A program made the position numbers and the translations under genes. The notes beneath the pieces are model-generated. The model saw only the letters and a program-made list of their open reading frames with translations, had not been told where the DNA came from and made no database searches. Shown piece after piece: positions 38,293 through 46,419 of a stretch of DNA of 64,000 nt. Each line of letters opens with the position of its first letter. The first letter of the stretch is position 1. This stretch comes from Nitrospirota bacterium (GTDB taxonomy: Bacteria; UBA2233): assembly GCA_011620345.1 (NCBI GenBank), contig WOZJ01000015.1, positions 1 to 64,000 on the forward strand, written 5' to 3'.

Positions 38293-39221
38293 TCGAAGCC
38301 CACCTCGAAAAAGACCTGTTCGGGGCTTCCGGCCCATTCCGTCTGAGTGTGAATTTTCGCGTTGATGACGGCCAATGTGTCACGTTCTACGGGCCGTCTG
38401 GTGCTGGCAAAACGACCATTCTTCGGATGCTCGCAGGCCTGGAGACGCCGCAGGAAGGCTTTATTAGCGTAAACGGCGAATTATGGTTCGATGCAAGAAA
38501 GCGAGTCCTCCTTCCTTCCCGCAAGCGAAGAGTCGGGTTTGTGTTTCAATCTTACGCCCTGTTCCCGAACATGACGGTTGGTGAGAACGTCGCTTATGCG
38601 ATGCAGAAAACGTCAGCAGTAAAACTTGAGGACTTGTTGGATTTGGCAGGCATCCTCGAGCTAAAAGACCGTTACCCGAGCACGCTCTCCGGAGGCCAGC
38701 AGCAGCGCGTCGCGCTTATTCGGGCGATCTCCAGGGAGCCCATGATTCTTTTGCTGGACGAGCCGCTCAGCGCGCTAGATGTCTCAACGCGACTCGAGCT
38801 TCAAGACGAAATTCTTAGAATCCACAGGCTTCTTGGTGCCGCAACGATTCTCGTAAGCCACGACAAGCAAGAGGTGTTCCGGATGGCGGACATGGTCCTT
38901 AGCATCAAAGAGGGCCGCATTCATGCGGAGGGCAGTCCAAGGGAGGTCTTCTTCAAGCGGCGCTTCTCCCCCAAGTTTGCCGTAACAGGCAGGGTGCTGG
39001 CGATCGAAAGGGCCGATATTGTCTTCCGTGCGTTTGTGTCGACCGGTACGGAAATGTTGCAGGTCATCCTTGGAGAACGCGATGCCAAACGTTTCAAACC
39101 GGGCGATGAGGTGCTCGTCGCCTCGAAGGCGTTCAACCCGATGCTTTTACCGCTCTTTGAACCTTTCGAGACGAAAGAGCTCCGGCAGGTATGCCAGGCT
39201 GGGGTTGGGTACATAGATTAA
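38289..39221 (+). CDS. modC: Molybdate ABC transporter ATP-binding protein
   Basis: This ATPase energises ModAB. Walker A is GPSGAGKT at 35-42, signature LSGGQQQRVAL near 134, Walker B ILLLDEPLSALD near 153, and the switch histidine follows in LVSHDKQE. A C-terminal TOBE region (about 240-305) is expected to sense oxyanion. Length is 310. Its ATG overlaps the modB stop. The stop codon is directly followed by the cofC ATG with no spacer, so the molybdate genes are joined to F420 biosynthesis in one transcript. Confidence 0.93.
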   Translation: MIEAHLEKDLFGASGPFRLSVNFRVDDGQCVTFYGPSGAGKTTILRMLAGLETPQEGFISVNGELWFDARKRVLLPSRKRRVGFVFQSYALFPNMTVGENVAYAMQKTSAVKLEDLLDLAGILELKDRYPSTLSGGQQQRVALIRAISREPMILLLDEPLSALDVSTRLELQDEILRIHRLLGAATILVSHDKQEVFRMADMVLSIKEGRIHAEGSPREVFFKRRFSPKFAVTGRVLAIERADIVFRAFVSTGTEMLQVILGERDAKRFKPGDEVLVASKAFNPMLLPLFEPFETKELRQVCQAGVGYID

Positions 39222-39851
39222 ATGGGCTACTTGAAAAGAATCGCGCTTATACCCGTCAAAAACTTCCGTACTGCCAAAAGCAGGCTTGCTGGCGTGCTTT
39301 CGCTTGGAGAGCGCCAAACGCTCGCTAACTGGATGTTTTGGAGGGTCCTTGGCCAGATTCGGCGCTCCGGGCTGTTCTCGGAAGCCGTGGTCCTCTCTAA
39401 GGGTTCCTTGCTTCAGGACTCCAAAGAGGGCTTTCCCGTGCACGTCGTCGAGCAAGACCCAAAGCTAGGGCTCGAAGAGGCGCTGAATGCCTACTTTTTA
39501 GAGAGCCCTTGGGCGGGGTTCGAGCATTTCCTTTTGCCCGCCGATTTGCCACTTCTCTCCCAAAGAGATTTTTGGGGTTTGATGCTTTGCCTTAAGAAAG
39601 AAGGCGCCGAGGGGCTCTTGGTCCCCTCGATGGACGGCAGGGGGACGAACGGGGTTTATCTAAAGAACCCCTCCGGCCAAAGGTTGGCCTTTGGCACGGA
39701 CAACAGCCTTTCTGTTAACCGGGCAAGGCTCGAGCGTTCCGGGGTTCATCCTGGAACTTACTACAGCCTTGGGTTTGCCCTCGATGTGGATACAGAAGAA
39801 GACCTCCTGTGGGCCTTACACAACGGCCTTCCTTTCAGGGGGCTGGTGTAG
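39222..39851 (+). CDS. cofC: CofC/FbiD-like guanylyltransferase of coenzyme F420 synthesis
   Basis: This MobA-like nucleotidyltransferase activates 2-phospholactate, phosphoenolpyruvate or 3-phosphoglycerate with GTP to start the F420 side chain; which substrate is used varies by lineage and is not readable. Family features are IPVKNFRTAKSRLAGVL at the N-terminus (nucleotide-binding, replacing the GGxxxR of MobA), LPADLPLL (metal-binding Asp), GRGTNGVYL and ALDVDTEEDL. Length is 209. It abuts modC and is followed after 6 bases by cofE, the next side-chain enzyme, which strengthens the call. Confidence 0.88.
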   Translation: MGYLKRIALIPVKNFRTAKSRLAGVLSLGERQTLANWMFWRVLGQIRRSGLFSEAVVLSKGSLLQDSKEGFPVHVVEQDPKLGLEEALNAYFLESPWAGFEHFLLPADLPLLSQRDFWGLMLCLKKEGAEGLLVPSMDGRGTNGVYLKNPSGQRLAFGTDNSLSVNRARLERSGVHPGTYYSLGFALDVDTEEDLLWALHNGLPFRGLV

Positions 39852-39857
39852 GGACGT

Positions 39858-40613
39858 ATGGAAGTCCGTTTTATCGGCATTCCCCATCCATCCGATATCG
39901 AGGCTGGCGTTTCGTTGGTCAAGGAAGCCCTCGAGGCCTCGAGGCAGCAAGGGTATGAACCCAAAAAAGGGGCGATCATTGTCGTCAAGCTCAAGGCAAT
40001 CTCCAAGGCGTTGGGCCTTTGGCTGGACACAAGCTCACTCGTGCCCTCGGCGTTTGCCCTTGCCCTTGCTGACCTCACGGGCAAAGACCCGGGGCTTACC
40101 GAGGCGATCCTAATGCACGCAAAGCGCCTCGTTCGCGCCAAGGAAGGGGTTCTCCTAGTGGAGACAAAATCGGGCATTGTTTGCGCCAACGCCATGCTTG
40201 ACCGCTCAAACACGGGCCGGGGGCCAGAGTGGGTCCTGTGCCCGCCAGAAGACATCGATGCCGAGGCCAAGCGCTTTGGGGTCGCGCTTTCAGGGCTATT
40301 GGGCTTCCATATTCCAGTGATTGTTTCGGATACGCTTGGCAGGCCCTTTCGGCTCGGCCAAACGGACGTTGCCGTGGGCCTTTGGGGGCTTGATCCTTTC
40401 TTTGATATGCGCGGGCGAAAGGACGACTACGGCTACCTCCTTAAAGACACCTGTATCGCGCTCGCCGATGAGCTCGCCGCAGGCGCGGAGCTGGCCTGCG
40501 GAAAGACAAAGGGAGTGCCTTTTGTTTGGGTAGAAGGGGTAACGTACGAAGAAAACCAGGAGGGTTCGGCAAGGCAGCTTGAACGTCCCTCCCATAAAAA
40601 TCTTTTCCCATGA
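39858..40613 (+). CDS. cofE: Coenzyme F420-0:L-glutamate ligase
   Basis: CofE uses GTP to add glutamate to F420-0. The motifs GIVCANAMLDRSN, IVSDTLGRPFRLGQTDVAVGL, the DDYGYLLKDTCIALADELAAGAEL stretch (split here for reading) and CGKTKGVPFVWV agree with the family. Length 251 is the stand-alone archaeal-type form, not the mycobacterial FbiB fusion to a nitroreductase domain. The gene lies 6 bases after cofC and overlaps the M16 peptidase start by 4. The core F420 genes cofD and cofG/H are not in the window. Presence of cofC-cofE implies an F420-making bacterium. Confidence 0.9.
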   Translation: MEVRFIGIPHPSDIEAGVSLVKEALEASRQQGYEPKKGAIIVVKLKAISKALGLWLDTSSLVPSAFALALADLTGKDPGLTEAILMHAKRLVRAKEGVLLVETKSGIVCANAMLDRSNTGRGPEWVLCPPEDIDAEAKRFGVALSGLLGFHIPVIVSDTLGRPFRLGQTDVAVGLWGLDPFFDMRGRKDDYGYLLKDTCIALADELAAGAELACGKTKGVPFVWVEGVTYEENQEGSARQLERPSHKNLFP

Positions 40614-41977
40614 CGGCAGTGAACACTGAAGCGCTCCCTTGGCCGCCCGAGAAACTTTTCAAAGAGCTAGAGCCTACCTTTGATGTTTCTTTGAAGCGGC
40701 TACAAAGCGGGCTTACGCTCGCCCATATCCACGACAACAAGAACGTTCGCGCCTGGGTGCGCGTCCAGTTTGCCCACGGCTCGTGTTCGGAGACGCCCGA
40801 GAACAACGGCGTGACACACCTGCTCGAGCACATGCTGTTTCGGGGCTGCGAACGTTACAAGGAGCCCTCCGACCTCGAAGCCGCATTCGAGGCGATCGGC
40901 GGGATGGCGAACGCCTTCGTGGACGCGGAGCGTACGTGCTTCCATGCCCACTGCCATCCAAAGTTCCTCTTGGAGGCCCTCGGCATCTTCCAGGCCATGT
41001 TCGAAGCTCCGCTCTTTAAGGGCCTCGAGACCGAAAAACGGGTTATTCTCCAGGAGATTCTCGAGGACAAGAACGAGCAGGGCGAAGAGATTGACCCCGA
41101 GAATCTCCTGTACGGGTTGATGTTTCCGGGTTCAAGCCTTGCCCTTCCGATTGCAGGAAGCCAGGCCAACATTGAACGGTTTACCAAAAAAGATTTGACT
41201 GCCAGGCTTAAAGAGCTCCTCGTCCCGGAAGGCACGCTCGTGACGGTGAGCGGAGACATAGGCTTCGAGGCGCTCGAGGCGTTCCTAAGCGATGGCTTCC
41301 CATTGCCCACTGCCAGGGCACGAGGCCCGTATGTCCTTGGCGACATGCCCACATCCGAGGGCTCGAAGCTCCTTATCCGCCACAACCCCCAAAGCCAGTT
41401 CGAGGTATGCATGGGCTTTCAAGCTCCTGGCCCAAAATGTCAGGACGTGCTCAAGCTCCCGATCGTGCAACGCCTGCTCGCGGGTATGGGCAAGTCTATC
41501 CTCACAAGGCGGCTTAGGGAGGAAAAGGGGCTTGTCTACAGCTTGGATGCTTCCTTCAGCCTCCACAAAGGCGTAGGCGTCTTTCTCATCGAGTTTGCTA
41601 CCTCGAAAGAGACGCTCTTGGAAGCTATAGATACGCTGCTTTGCGAGCTGGCCCAATTCAAGGCGCAAGAAGTTCCCTGCGAGCTCTCGGATATGGCCAA
41701 GTTAAGCTGCCTCTATGACCTTTACTTCGAGCAGGACAGCCCGGAGAACGTGCTTGAGCACGTTTCCAGGGCCGTTCTGTTTGGAGTCCCGTGGCAGCCA
41801 AATACGTTTTATCGTGCACTGCTCGAAACGACCCGTATGGATATCCAATCGCTTGCCAAGCGCCTTTTTTCCAAAAAAAACCTTCATCTCGTCATGGTCG
41901 GCCCATCGCTTACTGGCTCGGACGACCTCAAAAGGGCTATACTAGAAAAAATTGACCAAGCCTTCCAGAATGAGTAG
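40610..41977 (+). CDS. M16-family zinc metallopeptidase (processing-peptidase-like)
   Basis: A 455-residue peptidase of the pitrilysin/processing-peptidase family. The inverted zinc motif HxxEH is intact (H70-L-L-E-H74 in GVTHLLEHMLF), and the third ligand Glu follows in RVILQEILEDKNE about 75 residues later, so the enzyme is probably active. The second, inactive half (from about 240) has the typical YSLDAS region. No signal peptide is seen, so it is likely cytoplasmic. The ATG overlaps the cofE stop (ATGA). Why a peptidase sits in a mod-cof operon is unknown. Confidence 0.9.
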   Translation: MTAVNTEALPWPPEKLFKELEPTFDVSLKRLQSGLTLAHIHDNKNVRAWVRVQFAHGSCSETPENNGVTHLLEHMLFRGCERYKEPSDLEAAFEAIGGMANAFVDAERTCFHAHCHPKFLLEALGIFQAMFEAPLFKGLETEKRVILQEILEDKNEQGEEIDPENLLYGLMFPGSSLALPIAGSQANIERFTKKDLTARLKELLVPEGTLVTVSGDIGFEALEAFLSDGFPLPTARARGPYVLGDMPTSEGSKLLIRHNPQSQFEVCMGFQAPGPKCQDVLKLPIVQRLLAGMGKSILTRRLREEKGLVYSLDASFSLHKGVGVFLIEFATSKETLLEAIDTLLCELAQFKAQEVPCELSDMAKLSCLYDLYFEQDSPENVLEHVSRAVLFGVPWQPNTFYRALLETTRMDIQSLAKRLFSKKNLHLVMVGPSLTGSDDLKRAILEKIDQAFQNE

Positions 41978-41980
41978 CGT

Positions 41981-42688
41981 ATGATCGCCGTTGGTGTCAG
42001 TCTTTTGGCCTACGTGGCCTTCGTTGTTTTGCTGCATGCCGTACTGGGCTGGGGGACCGTCGTTAGCCTGCTTGCTTCGCTTCTTCCTGCGCTTGCAGCC
42101 TTTGCGCTTATCGGCCGCGTCGCTTCAAAGAGGCTCAAAACGCTGATCGATGCCGCCACAAACCAGGTCAAGAAAGGCAGCCTCGACAGGGCCGTGCAAA
42201 CGCTAAAAGCGGACCAGGGGCTCAAAAGGCTTCACCCGCTCGTTGCAGGCCAAATCAACGCCTACCTAGGCATGCTGCTCTACATGCGAAGGGACTACGA
42301 CGAGGCTGCACAATACCTCAAGAAGGTACGGGTAGCCCACTGGAGCCCGAAGGTCATGCTGGCGATGGTCTACTTCAGAAGGCGTCAGACGGCCAAGATG
42401 GAGCAATCGCTCAAACGTACGCTTCGGTTCTACCGAAAAGAGCCGTTCATCTACGCCATCTATGCCTGGGCGCTCCAGAAGGCGGGCCAACGCGAGAAGG
42501 CCGTCTTGGTGCTCGAAAGGGGAATAAAGGCGCTTGGGAAGGACGAGCGGCTTTCAAGGGCTCTCGAGAACGTCAAGCAAGGAAAGCCAATCAAGATGTC
42601 TCGTTACGGTGAGCTTTGGTACCAGTTCGGGTTTGAGAGGCCCCCGGCCCAGCCTCATCATTCCTTCCGAAGAAAACCGAACGCCTGA
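41981..42688 (+). CDS. Membrane-anchored TPR protein
   Basis: This 235-residue protein starts with two hydrophobic helices (about 3-22 and 26-46, AYVAFVVLLHAVLGW and VSLLASLLPALAAF) and continues with a helical region containing TPR-like repeats (NAYLGMLLYMRRDYDEAAQY, YAIYAWALQKAGQREKAVLV). No catalytic motif is visible. The C-terminus is basic and proline-rich. It follows the M16 gene after 3 bases and precedes a GspC-like gene after 10 bases, so a scaffold role with its neighbours is possible but unproven. Confidence 0.75.
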   Translation: MIAVGVSLLAYVAFVVLLHAVLGWGTVVSLLASLLPALAAFALIGRVASKRLKTLIDAATNQVKKGSLDRAVQTLKADQGLKRLHPLVAGQINAYLGMLLYMRRDYDEAAQYLKKVRVAHWSPKVMLAMVYFRRRQTAKMEQSLKRTLRFYRKEPFIYAIYAWALQKAGQREKAVLVLERGIKALGKDERLSRALENVKQGKPIKMSRYGELWYQFGFERPPAQPHHSFRRKPNA

Positions 42689-42698
42689 GGGTTATCCA

Positions 42699-43628
42699 TT
42701 GTTTCCAACGCCCGGCATTTCCCTGGCCAGGCTTTTTCTCTGGGCACGCCTCACGCTCGTCGCGCTCGGGATCGTCGGCTTCCTGGTGCTTGGCGTTCGG
42801 CTCGTTCGGACCATTTTGGCCCCCATTCCCAGGGTTGATGTTCGGGCCTCTGGGCTCTCCGGCGCAACCCCGCTGCCTTCCTTGCCCAACGCTCCGCTCC
42901 TGGGTGCTAGAAAGCCCGTAGAAGACCTTGCCAAAGTCTTTTTGGTATCCAAGAGCCTGGATGTAGCCCTTGAAACGAGGGGACATTCCCCAGGGCAGGG
43001 TTTAAGCACATCGTCTGAGCCCGGAGGGATCGGCGAAAAGCTGGGAATCAAGCTGTCGGGGACGGTTTCAGGGCCTCAAGCGCTTTCCTATGCCGTCATC
43101 CTGGATGAGTCTAAGGCCGAAGAAGCGCCTTACAGGGTAGGGGATACAATCAAGGGGGCCAAAGTCGTAGCGATCGAACCGCTCCAGGTCATCTTAGAGC
43201 ACGAAGGGAGAAGGCAGGCGCTAAAAATGGAGTTCGATTTCGAGCAGTCGTGGGTTTTCAAAGAAGCGCCCCCGAAAATGCAGGATGAAAGGAAGCAGGA
43301 AGGTTCCGGCAGCGCGCTTACGATTCCACGGCAGGAAATCGAGAAGGAACTGGCCAGCCCGGATCGTGTCGCTCGTGAGGCAACCATGTTGCCAGCGTTC
43401 AAATCCGGAAGGCCGAACGGCTTCATGATCCTTAACGTTTCCAGGGGCTCCGTTTTTTCTAAGCTTGGGCTTTTAGACGGCGATATCCTTCAATCGGTCA
43501 ACGGCCAGCCCGTAAATGAGGGCTTTACGCTTGCATCCTTGCTAGCGGACCTCAACCAGAAGGGTGAGGCTATGCTTGCGATTGAGCGGAACCTTTCTCC
43601 CCTGCGGTTGAACGTGAAGCTCCGCTAG
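42699..43628 (+). CDS. GspC-like type II secretion protein with PDZ domain
   Basis: A single helix near the N-terminus (ARLTLVALGIVGFLVLGV) is followed by a GspC-like homology region (about 105-185: LGIKLSGTVSGP...YRVGDTIKGAKVVAIEP) and a C-terminal PDZ domain (about 230-309: GFMILNVSRGSVFSKLGL, DGDILQSVNG). This is the GspC layout, linking inner-membrane and outer-membrane parts of a type II secretion system. No other gsp gene is near. The start is uncertain: I chose TTG 42699 with TGAGGG 7 bases upstream. A far-upstream start would lie inside the TPR gene. The last 59 bases overlap the convergent ATPase gene. Confidence 0.75.
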   Translation: MFPTPGISLARLFLWARLTLVALGIVGFLVLGVRLVRTILAPIPRVDVRASGLSGATPLPSLPNAPLLGARKPVEDLAKVFLVSKSLDVALETRGHSPGQGLSTSSEPGGIGEKLGIKLSGTVSGPQALSYAVILDESKAEEAPYRVGDTIKGAKVVAIEPLQVILEHEGRRQALKMEFDFEQSWVFKEAPPKMQDERKQEGSGSALTIPRQEIEKELASPDRVAREATMLPAFKSGRPNGFMILNVSRGSVFSKLGLLDGDILQSVNGQPVNEGFTLASLLADLNQKGEAMLAIERNLSPLRLNVKLR

Positions 43629-44493
43629 GGTTGGAGTTTGAATAGAACAGCCACTTCAAGAAGGCCCGTGCCTGCTTAAGCGTTACAGGAACCTCTGGCC
43701 ATGAAAGGCCCTTTTGCCGCTTGAGGCTTGAAAACGGCTTGCCCACATAAGGAAGCCTGAGGTTGGCCTTCTTTAGCAGGCCTTCATCCCGAAGCAGGCT
43801 ATCCGACGGGCCCTCTGCCAGCACTTGTCCCTTGTCCAAAAGATAAACCCTATCGAGGAAGGACGCGGCAAGGTCCAAGTTGTGGGTCGTAACGACTACG
43901 GCAATATTGGAGCTCTTGGCAAGCTTTTTCAAAATTCTCATGACAGCTACTTCGCCCGCCGGGTCGAGCCCCTGGGTCGGCTCGTCTAGGATCAGCACGC
44001 TCGGGTCCATGACAAGGAGTCCCGCGATGGAGAGCCGCTTCATCTCTCCAAAGCTTAGCGTGCGAACAAGCCTTTCTTCGAAACCTTCGAGCCCTACACG
44101 CTTGAGCGCGTTGAGCGCGCGCCCTTTGGCTTTTAGGGGGTCTACCCCAAGGTTTTTGGGGCCAAACAGTACGTCCTCTAGCACGCGGAACTCGACGACC
44201 TGATCGTTGGGGTTCTGGAAAACGAGACCCAACGTCCTGTAGAGCTCGCTATTTTTGTAGTTTTGGAGCGGCCTATCTTTGAGCCAAACCTCCCCTTGGT
44301 TTGGAGTCAAAAGACCCGAAAGGGCCCGAATGAGCGTCGTCTTTCCAGCGCCGTTCTTTCCGAGAATGCCTACGGCCTCCCCCGCACGAACGAAAAAATT
44401 GACTCCGCGAAGGGCGAAGCCCTTGGAAGTGTAGGCGTAGCCTAGATTGATGGCCGACAGCACGGGGCCTGGCGTTTCCTCTACAAGAGCCAC
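43570..44493 (-). CDS. CbiO/EcfA-type ABC transporter ATPase
   Basis: This is the energising subunit of an energy-coupling-factor transporter. Walker A is GKNGAGKT at 45-52, the signature is LSFGEMKRLSIAG (a CbiO-type variant), and Walker B is VLILDEPTQGLDP followed by a switch His in VTTHN. The open frame extends far upstream, but that part lies inside the T-component gene; I chose GTG at 44493, overlapping that stop by 13 bases. The C-terminal tail after about residue 245 is longer than usual and its last 59 bases overlap the gspC-like gene. Only one ATPase gene is present. Confidence 0.85.
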   Translation of the reverse strand: MALVEETPGPVLSAINLGYAYTSKGFALRGVNFFVRAGEAVGILGKNGAGKTTLIRALSGLLTPNQGEVWLKDRPLQNYKNSELYRTLGLVFQNPNDQVVEFRVLEDVLFGPKNLGVDPLKAKGRALNALKRVGLEGFEERLVRTLSFGEMKRLSIAGLLVMDPSVLILDEPTQGLDPAGEVAVMRILKKLAKSSNIAVVVTTHNLDLAASFLDRVYLLDKGQVLAEGPSDSLLRDEGLLKKANLRLPYVGKPFSSLKRQKGLSWPEVPVTLKQARAFLKWLFYSNSNPSGASRSTAGEKGSAQSQA

Positions 44494-45179
44494 GAAAGCG
44501 TCCACATTCCGAAGAACATGAAAAAAGCTACGGCCGCTGCGCCTATTGAAGGTGCGGGCGGCTCTTGGGGGTACAATTTGCCGCCTACGCAACGGACCTT
44601 CATGGTATCCTCGAGGGCGAGTGCTCTGTCGAACGCGTAGGATAAAACCTGCCCTCCAAGCGCCCCCAAGGAATGAGCCCATCCTGAAAGCCCCCGGTAG
44701 CCGAGCCGGACACGTTGCGCTTGTCCAACTTCATGGCCCTTGGTTCTCAAATCGTGAGCAAAGCGTGAGGCAAGCAGTAGCGTATCGAGCAAAAAAACGG
44801 GCAACCGAAAGGGGGCGAGCGCCTGCAAAGTCTCTTGAAGCTGGCCATTAGCCATAAGGGGCATTGCCCAAGTGCAGATCGCAAGCACACGGCCTGCAAG
44901 GACGGTCCCATCGGCGATGCCGCCGTTTCCAGGAGAAAGCCAAACCCGGACCGCGACAAGGCCGAGGGCAACGAATGCAGGGCCGGCAAGCCTTATGCCG
45001 ATATGTCGAACGTTCATGCCAGAAACCAAACAAAGCCCTAGCCCTATCACGAAGGCGACCCCCAAAAACGCGGGATTCGAGCTCAAAAGGAACAGGCATG
45101 CGAGCGCAAAGAACAACAGCACCCGAAACCTCCCCCCTTTGTCAAGGAAGAAAAAGGGCATCATTAAGGCGGGTTCCAT
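44481..45179 (-). CDS. CbiQ/EcfT-type transmembrane component
   Basis: A 232-residue inner-membrane protein with about four to five helices. The cytoplasmic coupling region holds the two short Arg motifs typical of T components: LLASRFAHDLRTKGHEV (ASR) and AFDRALALEDTMKVRC, close to the A-R-G type. It pairs with the following CbiO-like ATPase. No substrate-binding S component is seen, so the cargo (cobalt, nickel, biotin or another vitamin) is unknown. The start is uncertain: ATG 45179 follows GGAAAGG too closely, and ATGs at 45227 and 45167 are alternatives. A -10-like TATAAA lies within 85 bases upstream. Confidence 0.78.
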   Translation of the reverse strand: MEPALMMPFFFLDKGGRFRVLLFFALACLFLLSSNPAFLGVAFVIGLGLCLVSGMNVRHIGIRLAGPAFVALGLVAVRVWLSPGNGGIADGTVLAGRVLAICTWAMPLMANGQLQETLQALAPFRLPVFLLDTLLLASRFAHDLRTKGHEVGQAQRVRLGYRGLSGWAHSLGALGGQVLSYAFDRALALEDTMKVRCVGGKLYPQEPPAPSIGAAAVAFFMFFGMWTLSWLL

Positions 45180-45264
45180 CCTTTCCGTATCGCTTTTATA
45201 ATGTGTCCATATTTTGGGGGGAAGCATAGCGTTGGCCCGGGATCGAATCGTTCTAGAGCGGAGA

Positions 45265-46419
45265 TCAAAGGGATCCTTCCCCTTTGGGAAAAGAGCGGTC
45301 AAGGCCTATTGAGCTCCGAAGCCTGGCAAGTCTGTCCGCCGCTTCGCCGAACGTTGGGTCGAGCATGACAACCTTCTCTAGCTCGGCGATGGCTTGGTCT
45401 GTTTCAGAGAGCGCCTCATGAGCGAGGGCAAGCTCGTAGTGAGTGCCTATGAATTGACTTATCGTCAAGCTGGAAAGCGCGGCAAGCGCAGAAAGAACCC
45501 CTTTCGACTTGTCGTAGTCTTCCTTAGCCTTGTATACCATGGCCTTCAGATAAAGCATCTCGAAGCGGTTTTGGGCGTTGTCTTCGCAGCGCTCGAGCGT
45601 TGCGAGCGCTGCATCAAAAAGTCCCATGTCATGGTAGGCCGTAGCGAGCGCGTAGGCGGCGCTTTGGTCTTGGGCGATTCGTGGTGAGGTATATTGTTTG
45701 AATTGCTCGAAAATCTGCTCAAAGCTGACCGGCTGACCGCACGCTAAGCCCTCAAAACCCGGCTTTCCTTGAAGGGCTTGGATGAAAGATTGGCAATCCG
45801 GATGGTCGGAGGACGCAATCGCCTCAAAAGCCCTGCCCTTTAGCGTTTCGTCCAGCGAGAAATCCGTTCCGAGCCCTCTGAGTAAATGAGCGATCCAGTC
45901 CGGTTTGTTCTTGAGCAGCGCCTGAGCAATGAATAGGCCTGCGTAGTGCTCCGCCTTTCCATGATCTCCAAGCTCAAGGCACAGGCGAACGAGCTGAAAG
46001 GCCGCCTGTCCTGGCTTGTCTGCCAAGAAGGTCATTTTCCAGAGGACTTCGGGCATATGCCTTCGTTCCGAGGCCGCATCTAAAAGCTCCAACGCTCGGC
46101 GGAAGTAGGGCTGGGCTTCGAAGCCAAACCCTTTCTCTTGAAGGTAGGTTCCGGCCATCGAAAGATAACGCCATTCGTTAGGGGCAAGCCTTGCCGCCTT
46201 CTTGATGTAGGCGATGGCCTCGGAAAGGAACCCCCTGCCGTGGTGAATGTCCGCGATCTGAGCGAATAGGCTGGCGGCCGAGTTGAACTTTTTCCGCTCT
46301 TCGTAAAGCTCGGCCAATTCTTTGAGCACGGCTATGTTCTTGGGGTCTTCATGAAGACGCCTGTTGAGCGTCTTTTCTTTGGAGCCCGAGCCAGCGTACC
46401 CTATCAGCCTAAAAATCAT
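45265..46419 (-). CDS. Tetratricopeptide-repeat protein
   Basis: A 384-residue protein made largely of TPR helices, with clear repeats near 26-60 (AVLKELAELYEERKKFNSAA), 62-95 and again at 250-370 (YHDMGLFDAALATLERC, YELALAHEALSETDQAI). There is no signal peptide or enzymatic motif. It overlaps the accC stop by 4 bases (ATGA), so it is translated with the acetyl-CoA carboxylase genes. TPR proteins scaffold complexes; a partner cannot be named. It is the last gene before the ECF transporter pair. Confidence 0.8.
   Translation of the reverse strand: MIFRLIGYAGSGSKEKTLNRRLHEDPKNIAVLKELAELYEERKKFNSAASLFAQIADIHHGRGFLSEAIAYIKKAARLAPNEWRYLSMAGTYLQEKGFGFEAQPYFRRALELLDAASERRHMPEVLWKMTFLADKPGQAAFQLVRLCLELGDHGKAEHYAGLFIAQALLKNKPDWIAHLLRGLGTDFSLDETLKGRAFEAIASSDHPDCQSFIQALQGKPGFEGLACGQPVSFEQIFEQFKQYTSPRIAQDQSAAYALATAYHDMGLFDAALATLERCEDNAQNRFEMLYLKAMVYKAKEDYDKSKGVLSALAALSSLTISQFIGTHYELALAHEALSETDQAIAELEKVVMLDPTFGEAADRLARLRSSIGLDRSFPKGEGSL

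Noticed and set aside
44494-44682. N-terminal extension of the CbiO-like ATPase
   Set aside because: These codons lie inside the T-component gene and the predicted residues are arginine-rich with no match to the ATPase family.
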